NCBI GenBank assembly: GCA_947446285.1 | Contig: CANFGH010000011.1 | Coordinates: forward strand, 1 to 48,140 | Length of the DNA stretch: 48,140 bases | Direction: 5' to 3' | DNA from: Chloroflexota bacterium | GTDB taxonomy: Bacteria; Chloroflexota; UBA11872; UBA12225 | In this document: in pieces, positions 43,001 to 48,140 of the stretch | How positions within the stretch are numbered: position 1 is the first letter of the stretch | How the letters are laid out: the number at the start of each line of letters is the position of its first letter | The notes under the pieces: model-generated | Seen by the model: only the letters and a program-made list of their open reading frames with translations | What the model was told of the DNA's origin: nothing | The model's database searches: none | Position numbers and translations under genes: made by a program

Positions 43001-44368
43001 ATGCCACGTTCCGAAAAACGCACGCCTGCTTTTGTCTCCCGCCGAACGCTTCTTGGCGGCACACTCGCAGGGCTCGGAACCGGAATCCTGTCAGTGTCAT
43101 GCGGGGGCGAACCCACGTCCGCCGGTTCGGCACCAGCGAAGACAGCAAGTTTCCCGGAAAAGCTGGTGTTCTGGCCGGAAGGCGGGGAGACAAACGCCAG
43201 TTACAAGGCTTGGGTCGCGCGAATTGCCGACTTCGAGAAAGCCTACCCCAAAACCAAAGTAGAGATGACAGACACTCCGGACCGCGACGCAAAACTCGTG
43301 ACCGTGGTTGCAGCCGGCACGCCACCAGACGTGTCGGTTTTTGACCGCTACACCATTTTCGGCGCGTCGCAGACAAAGCTGTTCATGGACATTGCCCCAT
43401 TGGCGAAGACCGCAGGGATCAAGGGCGACGACCACCAGCCTTGGTGCTGGGACGAGGTTTGGCGTGAGGGCAAACTCTGGGGGATGCCCTACTCGACAGA
43501 CACGCGGATGATCTACGTGAATGCCGAGCATCTCAAGAAGGCAGGCATTCCAGCAACTCCACCCAAGACGCTTGACGACTTTGACAAGATTGCCCGACAG
43601 TTGAATGTCGGGGTGCCGGGAACGATCCAGCGCCTCGGGTTCGTTCCGTGGGGAAGCTGGAACAACTGGCGTCTGTACGGCTGGGGATGGATCTTCGGCG
43701 GCGACTGGTACGACCCCAAAGTCAATCAAGTGTCGATGGACAAGGCGCAGAACATCGCGGCGCTGGAATGGGAGGTGGCACGCGCTGGTGAACTCGGTGG
43801 ATTTGCGTCCGTCGAGGCTTTCCGCAAGTCTCAGCAGTCAAACGTCCCCATGGACATGTTCAAGGCCGGGTTCTTGAGCACGATCATCAACTCTAATTCG
43901 CAGCTATCAGGAATGTTTGCGAAAAAGGACATGGACTGGATTGTTTGGCCAATTCCTCCGGCCGCCGGTGTTGCCAGATCCCACACGTGGTCTGGCGGGT
44001 ACGCCACCGTCCTGCCGGCGGGGGTCAAGGCCCCCGAGGCCGCTTTCATGCTCGCCAAATATTTGTCCGATGATGCCTTCCAGCTCGTACAAAGCCAGAC
44101 TGGTGGTGGGAGGCTTCCGACGATCAAAAAGGTTGCCGCCGATCCGTACTGGAATTCGGTCGATGGCAGAGTCAAACAATTCATTGAACAGCTTCCGAAT
44201 TCACATATCCGACCCCCGATCGTGCAAATCCCGATCCTGAATGCCCAACTCGACGGTCCCGACGGTGCGGAAACCCTAGCGCTTCAAGGCAAGGGTAGTG
44301 CAAAGGAGCTTCTGGCCCAAGCGAGCCAACGCGTGAACGCCGCCATCAAGGAAGGCCGAGCGAGCTAG
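43001..44368 (+). CDS. ABC transporter sugar-binding lipoprotein (family 1, Tat signal)
   Basis: 455 aa. Twin-arginine signal VSRRTLLGG (12-20) and lipobox-like SVSC (C34), so it is exported folded and lipid-anchored. The mature protein is a family-1 extracellular solute-binding protein: VTVVAAGTPPDVSVFDRY, WGMPYSTDTRMIYVN, WGWIFGGDWYDP and WSGGYATVLPAG. It begins the operon containing the intact Gfo/Idh - dehydrogenase - isomerase cassette, 45 bp upstream of the first of these, which suggests that it captures the sugar the cassette breaks down. No permease or ATPase gene is in the window. AAGGA lies about 8 nt before the ATG. Confidence 0.9.
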   Translation: MPRSEKRTPAFVSRRTLLGGTLAGLGTGILSVSCGGEPTSAGSAPAKTASFPEKLVFWPEGGETNASYKAWVARIADFEKAYPKTKVEMTDTPDRDAKLVTVVAAGTPPDVSVFDRYTIFGASQTKLFMDIAPLAKTAGIKGDDHQPWCWDEVWREGKLWGMPYSTDTRMIYVNAEHLKKAGIPATPPKTLDDFDKIARQLNVGVPGTIQRLGFVPWGSWNNWRLYGWGWIFGGDWYDPKVNQVSMDKAQNIAALEWEVARAGELGGFASVEAFRKSQQSNVPMDMFKAGFLSTIINSNSQLSGMFAKKDMDWIVWPIPPAAGVARSHTWSGGYATVLPAGVKAPEAAFMLAKYLSDDAFQLVQSQTGGGRLPTIKKVAADPYWNSVDGRVKQFIEQLPNSHIRPPIVQIPILNAQLDGPDGAETLALQGKGSAKELLAQASQRVNAAIKEGRAS

Positions 44369-44375
44369 CCCAATC

Positions 44376-44387
44376 GGCAACTAGTTG
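44376..44387. repeat. 12-bp perfect palindrome between binding protein and cassette
   Basis: GCAACTAGTTGC, 27 bp before the Gfo/Idh start and 7 bp after the binding-protein stop. Possible regulator site or weak hairpin; no other support. Confidence 0.3.
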
Positions 44388-44413
44388 CACCGCGGAGATA
44401 TCGAGCGAATTGT

Positions 44414-45415
44414 ATGAAGGACGAAGTGCGGGTTGCCATGATTGGCGCCGGTCGCATGGCGAATTCGGTGCACTATCCATCCCTCGCGTCCTTCCCGGAC
44501 GCGCGGATTGTCGGCATAAGCGACCTTGACCCCATCGCCCTCACTCGGACTGCCGACCGGTTCGGAATCGAAGAGCGTCACCATGACTATCGAGAAATGG
44601 TTCAACGCGTCTCACCTGATGGGGTGTACGTGATTGGTCAACCACACTTGATGTATGACATCTGGACTTGGTGTCTGCAGCAAGGGTTGCCTCTCTATAT
44701 AGAGAAGCCAATGGGTCTGACCATTCATCAGGCCCGGATGCTGGTACACCTTGCGGAAACCGCGGGCGTAGTGACCCAAGTGAGCCACCAGCGGCGCACA
44801 AGTCCACTCCTGGTTTCGCTGCGCGAACAAGTGCGCGCGACTGGAGAGGTCACCCAAGCGATGGTCCAGTTTTACAAGCCTGGCCCTTCAGCCATGACGG
44901 GTGCGCGCGACCGGATGATGGATGACTGCGTCCACGTCATCGACACAGTCCGCTGGCTCTGCGGGGGAGGCTCCGGCAGCAGCAGTGGCGCCGATGTCAT
45001 CCGCGTGGAGAGCAGGTGCCGGCGAATCGGGACCCCGGACATCAACTGGGTGCACGCCACCTTGGAGTTTGCGAACGGTGCAATTGGCTTCGTGCAGTGC
45101 AACTGGGCTAGTGGTCGACGCATCTTCAGGGTTGAGATGCACTCACCCGGAGCAACTGCTGAAGGGGACCAGGAAGCGATGATGTCATTCCACTCAGCCG
45201 CTGAGAGGGGAGGTGGGTCGCAGGAGTTTCACGCGCACACGGTCGCCGGAAGCGCTGAGACATTCATTTCCGGGGGATTCCAGGCAAAAAACCGGGAGTT
45301 CATCGAATCGCTCAAGACTGGACGGGACGTTACCTCGTCACCTTTTCGCGATGCGGTCAAGACGATGGAGGTCGCCGAGATGATCCTTGCCCAAGCTCTC
45401 CTCGCGGGGATCTGA
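44414..45415 (+). CDS. Gfo/Idh/MocA-family oxidoreductase (intact cassette copy)
   Basis: 333 aa. N-terminal Rossmann fold with GAGRMA (11-16), the EKP motif (97-99, lysine in catalysis) and the segment DDCVHVIDTVRW with H174, which with D170 fits the family's catalytic D-x-x-x-H. It oxidises or reduces a sugar, cyclitol or sugar acid with NAD(P). It is the intact counterpart of the pseudogene at 7272-8293: identical order in the operon, almost the same N-terminus (NSVHYPSLASFPD in both) and the same length once one repeat unit is removed there. No clear Shine-Dalgarno site. Substrate unknown. Confidence 0.92.
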   Translation: MKDEVRVAMIGAGRMANSVHYPSLASFPDARIVGISDLDPIALTRTADRFGIEERHHDYREMVQRVSPDGVYVIGQPHLMYDIWTWCLQQGLPLYIEKPMGLTIHQARMLVHLAETAGVVTQVSHQRRTSPLLVSLREQVRATGEVTQAMVQFYKPGPSAMTGARDRMMDDCVHVIDTVRWLCGGGSGSSSGADVIRVESRCRRIGTPDINWVHATLEFANGAIGFVQCNWASGRRIFRVEMHSPGATAEGDQEAMMSFHSAAERGGGSQEFHAHTVAGSAETFISGGFQAKNREFIESLKTGRDVTSSPFRDAVKTMEVAEMILAQALLAGI

Positions 45416-45463
45416 CACCATGCCAGCAACTTCACGCGACCAAGGATGCGAGTGCTCGAATTG

Positions 45464-46471
45464 ATGGGAAAGCCAAACGTCCTTTGCCTGCTTGTCCCGC
45501 CCCTTCGAGACCACCTCCTTCCGCCCGAGACCGTGCAGCGTCTGGAAGAGGCAGCCGAAGTCCGATGGCTGCCACACGGAGCGGTTTCCGGCAAGCCACA
45601 GACTTGGGAAACCGAACGGGGGGATGTGAACGTCATCCTCGGGAGCTGGGGCATGCCTCGGTTTGACGACGCGCTTCTCAGCACCTTGCCCAACCTTGAA
45701 CTCGTAGCCCATGGTGCCGGTTCAGTGAAGCCATTCGTGACACCCTCGTTCTTTGAACGGGGCATTCGGGTGACTCACGGTGCCAGCGTCATCGCGCAGT
45801 CCGTCGGTGAATGGTGCCTCATGGCAGCCTTGGTTGGCCTGCGCCGTGCCGTAGGTTTCCACGAGGTCATGCGCGGTGATGGGTGGAAAAGCGCGCAGGA
45901 AAACCATGGCGACGAACTCGCCAGGAAACGCATCGGGCTGCTCGCGATGAGCCAGACGGCCCGTGCGTTCCATCGTCTTTTGCAACCCTTTGACTGCGAC
46001 ATCCGTGTGTATGACCCATACCTCAGTGAAAGTGAAGCCTCCAATCTGGGGGTTTCCCGGGAGACGTCAATCGATGCACTCTGCGGTTGGGCAGACATCA
46101 TTTCCAACCACGTCCCATCCACTCCCGAGACCGCGAACCTGATCGGGCCGAGCCAACTCGCGCGGATGCACGACGGTGCGCTGATCATCAACTCGGCACG
46201 ACCCGCAGCCATCGACTACCCCGCCCTCATATCGGAATTGCGGTCCGGTCGGCTACGGGCTGCGCTAGATGTGTTCCCCGAGGAACCGGTCATCCCCGGC
46301 GACCCCGTAAGACAACTGCCCAACGTCCTGGTGACACCTCATATCGCAGGTGCCACGTGGGATGGACGGGCACGACTGGGCGCGACCATGGTCGATGAGA
46401 TCGTCCGTTTTGCCTCTGGCCAACCACTGAAACATGAGGTCCGTCCGGACCGTCTGTCGACAATGGCCTAG
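45464..46471 (+). CDS. D-2-hydroxyacid dehydrogenase-family protein with glycine-less Rossmann loop (intact cassette copy)
   Basis: 335 aa. Same family as the protein at 6180: catalytic Arg (INSARPAAID), Glu (FPEEPV) and His (TPHIAGAT) are kept, and Asp after strand 2 (VYDPYL). The nucleotide loop again reads AMSQTA in IGLLAMSQTARAF where G-x-G-x-x-G is expected. Both cassette copies share it, so NAD binding must differ or the protein may no longer be a redox enzyme. Start at 45464 is chosen because it matches the paralog (MGKPNVLCL against SDAKPTVLCL); an ATG at 45446 is possible. It follows the Gfo/Idh gene by 48 bp. Confidence 0.85.
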   Translation: MGKPNVLCLLVPPLRDHLLPPETVQRLEEAAEVRWLPHGAVSGKPQTWETERGDVNVILGSWGMPRFDDALLSTLPNLELVAHGAGSVKPFVTPSFFERGIRVTHGASVIAQSVGEWCLMAALVGLRRAVGFHEVMRGDGWKSAQENHGDELARKRIGLLAMSQTARAFHRLLQPFDCDIRVYDPYLSESEASNLGVSRETSIDALCGWADIISNHVPSTPETANLIGPSQLARMHDGALIINSARPAAIDYPALISELRSGRLRAALDVFPEEPVIPGDPVRQLPNVLVTPHIAGATWDGRARLGATMVDEIVRFASGQPLKHEVRPDRLSTMA

Positions 46472-46521
46472 GGCGTCGTCCAAAAAAGTTGCGCAACGAC
46501 GGGCGCGAACGAGGGATCACC

Positions 46522-47328
46522 ATGACTGACACCAAATTCACCGTTTTCACCAAGCCGTGGCGCTCCCACTCTCTTGAGCATCTCGGAGAGCTCGTCGCAC
46601 GCCTCGGCTTCTGGGGTGTCGAACTGCCAATCCGGCCAGGCTTCCAAGTCGAGCCGGAGTATGTCACGGCACAGTTGCCGAATGCAGTTAGGATCCTTGG
46701 AAAGTCGGGCGTCACCATCCATTCAGTGTCTCCACCAATGAGGGCAACCATAACTCCGGAATTGGTGAATGCATGTGCGGATGTTGATGTTGGAATAATC
46801 AGAATTTGCGTTGGAGTTCCCAAGGGGACAGGGTATTTTCAACGCATTGCCGAAGTCCAGAAGGAATTCCACGCACTCCTTCCGGTCTTGGAGAAGAGCG
46901 GTGTCGCAATTGGGGTTCAGAACCACAATGGGCATGATCTCTCTCATGCGATGGGTTTGCGCGAATTGTTGAACCCGTTTGATCCGAGACAGATCTGCGC
47001 GGTCTGGGATCCTGCGCACACGGCGCTCAGCGGCGAGATTCCCGAACACGCAGCGGAAATAATCTGGCCCCACCTCAGAATGGTCAACCTGAAAAACGCC
47101 TACTGGAGGCGCTTAAATGGCCCTGAGTCACCCGCCGCCAAGTATGGCGTCCACTGGACGAGCGGTCGTCAAGGGTTGGCACCATGGCGGGAAATCGTGG
47201 AGATCGTACGTGCGCGCGGATACAACGCTCCTGTTTGCCTGCCGGCAGAATACTCAGACGAGACTGACCTTGAACGATTGATCTCAGATGATCTGGAGTT
47301 TGCACAGTCGCTGTTCGACGTCGTCTGA
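46522..47328 (+). CDS. Sugar phosphate isomerase/epimerase, TIM barrel (intact cassette copy)
   Basis: 268 aa xylose-isomerase-like TIM barrel. Metal and substrate segments: RICVGVPKGTGY, GVQNHNGHDLSHAMG, ICAVWDPAHTAL, HLRMVNLKNAYW and VCLPAEYSDET. Family members isomerise or epimerise sugars or keto-inositols with a divalent metal. It is the intact counterpart of the pseudogene at 5318-6132. GAGGG stands 7 nt before the ATG at 46522. It is third in the operon, after the dehydrogenase (50 bp). With the other two it forms a repeated pathway module whose substrate is not known. Confidence 0.9.
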   Translation: MTDTKFTVFTKPWRSHSLEHLGELVARLGFWGVELPIRPGFQVEPEYVTAQLPNAVRILGKSGVTIHSVSPPMRATITPELVNACADVDVGIIRICVGVPKGTGYFQRIAEVQKEFHALLPVLEKSGVAIGVQNHNGHDLSHAMGLRELLNPFDPRQICAVWDPAHTALSGEIPEHAAEIIWPHLRMVNLKNAYWRRLNGPESPAAKYGVHWTSGRQGLAPWREIVEIVRARGYNAPVCLPAEYSDETDLERLISDDLEFAQSLFDVV

Positions 47329-47540
47329 GTTAGCGCCATACTGACACTATTATTGCGAAGCATCAAATCGTCCCGATCGAATGAGCTTGGGCCGAGTCGA
47401 ACCGATCGCCCAACATCGCGATCTTGGCGCCGTGACGAGGGCGTGGTTTGAGACGCCGCCCGTGCCCGCCTTGGGTCCGCCACTCCCGGCACGTTACAGT
47501 ACTGCCGTTCCCGCACCGATCACGCTAGAAGGACGACACC

Positions 47541-47831
47541 ATGGCAAAGGGATACTGGGTTAGCGCCTACCGTTCCGTCTCCGATCCCGAAAAGCTCGCG
47601 GCCTACGCCAAGTTGGCCGGTCCCGCCATCACTGGCGGTGGCGGACACTTTCTGGCCCGAGGCGAACCGGTCGCCGTGTATGAACACGGGTTGAAGCAGC
47701 GCACCGTGATCATCGAGTTCGAGAGTGTTACGCAGGCTATCGCCACCCACGACAGCCCCGCCTACCAGGAGGCCGTCAGGGTCCTTGGCGACGGTGCGGT
47801 CCGCGAGATCCGCATCATCGAAGGCGTCTAG
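47541..47831 (+). CDS. DUF1330-family small protein
   Basis: 96 aa. MAKGYWVSAYRSVSDPEKLAAY, TGGGGHFLARGEPV, RTVIIEFESVTQAIATHDSPAYQ: the DUF1330 pattern, a small dimeric ferredoxin-like fold without known activity. Shine-Dalgarno GAAGGACG lies 6 nt before the ATG. Same family as the gene at 40246. It is followed by a perfect hairpin at 47860-47893 and stands alone, 212 bp after the isomerase. Confidence 0.9.
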   Translation: MAKGYWVSAYRSVSDPEKLAAYAKLAGPAITGGGGHFLARGEPVAVYEHGLKQRTVIIEFESVTQAIATHDSPAYQEAVRVLGDGAVREIRIIEGV

Positions 47832-47859
47832 GGGTCCGACCCCAGACTTCCGGTGGCAG

Positions 47860-47893
47860 GTGCGCGTCTCCAGATTGGACGCCAGACGCGCAC
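47860..47893 (+). terminator. Hairpin after DUF1330 gene
   Basis: GTGCGCGTCT (47860-47869) pairs perfectly with AGACGCGCAC (47884-47893), 29 nt after the stop at 47831. Confidence 0.6.
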
Positions 47894-48093
47894 CCCACCC
47901 ACACCCTAGAGCGTCCGGCCAGACGCACCCGCGCGGTGGCTTGCTATTGATCTTTTCATGGCGTCGGTGTCACCGCATTGCCACGGCTGCGAACCGTACC
48001 GGGACGGTCCATCGGCGGAATCCCCGGCAGCAATGGCTGAGCCGTTAGCGACCCACAGTGCGCTACCGTGACCCCGTTGAAGGAGCAGCCAAA

Positions 48094-48140
48094 ATGGCAC
48101 GCATCGATACTGTCGTTCCAGAATCGGTCGGGATGAATGG
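48094..48140 (+). CDS. 5' end of next gene, possibly a serine hydrolase (3' end outside window)
   Basis: ATG at 48094 with AAGGAG 9 nt upstream opens a frame to the end of the window: MARIDTVVPESVGMNG. 'PESVGM' is the kind of opening seen in class C beta-lactamase-like hydrolases (typically P-E-x-V-G-x-S), but 15 residues are too few to be sure. Confidence 0.5.
   Translation, partial: MARIDTVVPESVGMN

Overview
This is a GC-rich, gene-dense stretch of bacterial chromosome. It holds twin-arginine and lipoprotein signal peptides and a large set of catabolic paralogs: enolase-superfamily dehydratases, D-2-hydroxyacid dehydrogenases, Gfo/Idh oxidoreductases, TIM-barrel sugar isomerases and the remnant of a luciferase-like oxidoreductase. 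This repertoire, together with the N-terminal domain of the exported pentapeptide protein, suggests a Chloroflexota-type bacterium. That assignment is inference, because no rRNA or ribosomal protein gene is present. I see no tRNA, rRNA, CRISPR array or transposase.

Layout. Positions 1-4132 (+) carry the end of a sugar-binding protein and two enolase-superfamily dehydratases. Between them lie a small coiled-coil gene and the remains of a luciferase-like oxidoreductase. Positions 4203-14872 (-) form a carbohydrate and sugar-acid catabolic block. In transcription order it has a SelA-like PLP enzyme, heparinase II/III-type lyase, two small proteins, a hydroxyacid dehydrogenase, a secreted NHL-repeat protein, Gfo/Idh oxidoreductase, a second hydroxyacid dehydrogenase, a TIM-barrel isomerase and a sialidase. 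Positions 14873-15647 contain a duplicated 216-bp element with long inverted repeats. Positions 15648-24340 are mixed: exported pentapeptide protein, phosphotransferase, dehydrogenase, secreted protein, serine hydrolase, thiL and a dual-specificity-type phosphatase. Positions 24341-29510 are a drug-efflux operon with two adaptors and an EmrB-like transporter. Positions 29687-42802 are housekeeping and accessory genes. Positions 43001-47328 (+) carry a sugar-binding lipoprotein followed by a second Gfo/Idh - dehydrogenase - isomerase cassette.

The main result is that the three-gene cassette (Gfo/Idh oxidoreductase, a dehydrogenase with a glycine-less Rossmann loop, TIM-barrel isomerase) occurs twice in the same gene order. 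The copy at 43001-47328 is intact. In the copy at 5318-8293 the first and third genes are frameshifted, each exactly at a short tandem duplication (20 bp and 11 bp). Removing one repeat unit restores a reading frame of the same length as the intact paralog (within one codon). Two more genes (a methyltransferase at 41812 and a serine hydrolase at 20200) change frame at a 4-bp and a 2-bp tandem repeat. A large LamG protein is cut by one TAG at a conserved Trp position. The window therefore shows either recent slippage-driven gene decay or a reversible slippage switch, unless these are assembly errors.

Regulation. Many genes have Shine-Dalgarno sites, but at least six have none. Those six instead have a -10-like hexamer ending exactly 6 nt before the start codon, which indicates leaderless transcripts. 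Perfect-stem hairpins mark the ends of several convergent or terminal genes.
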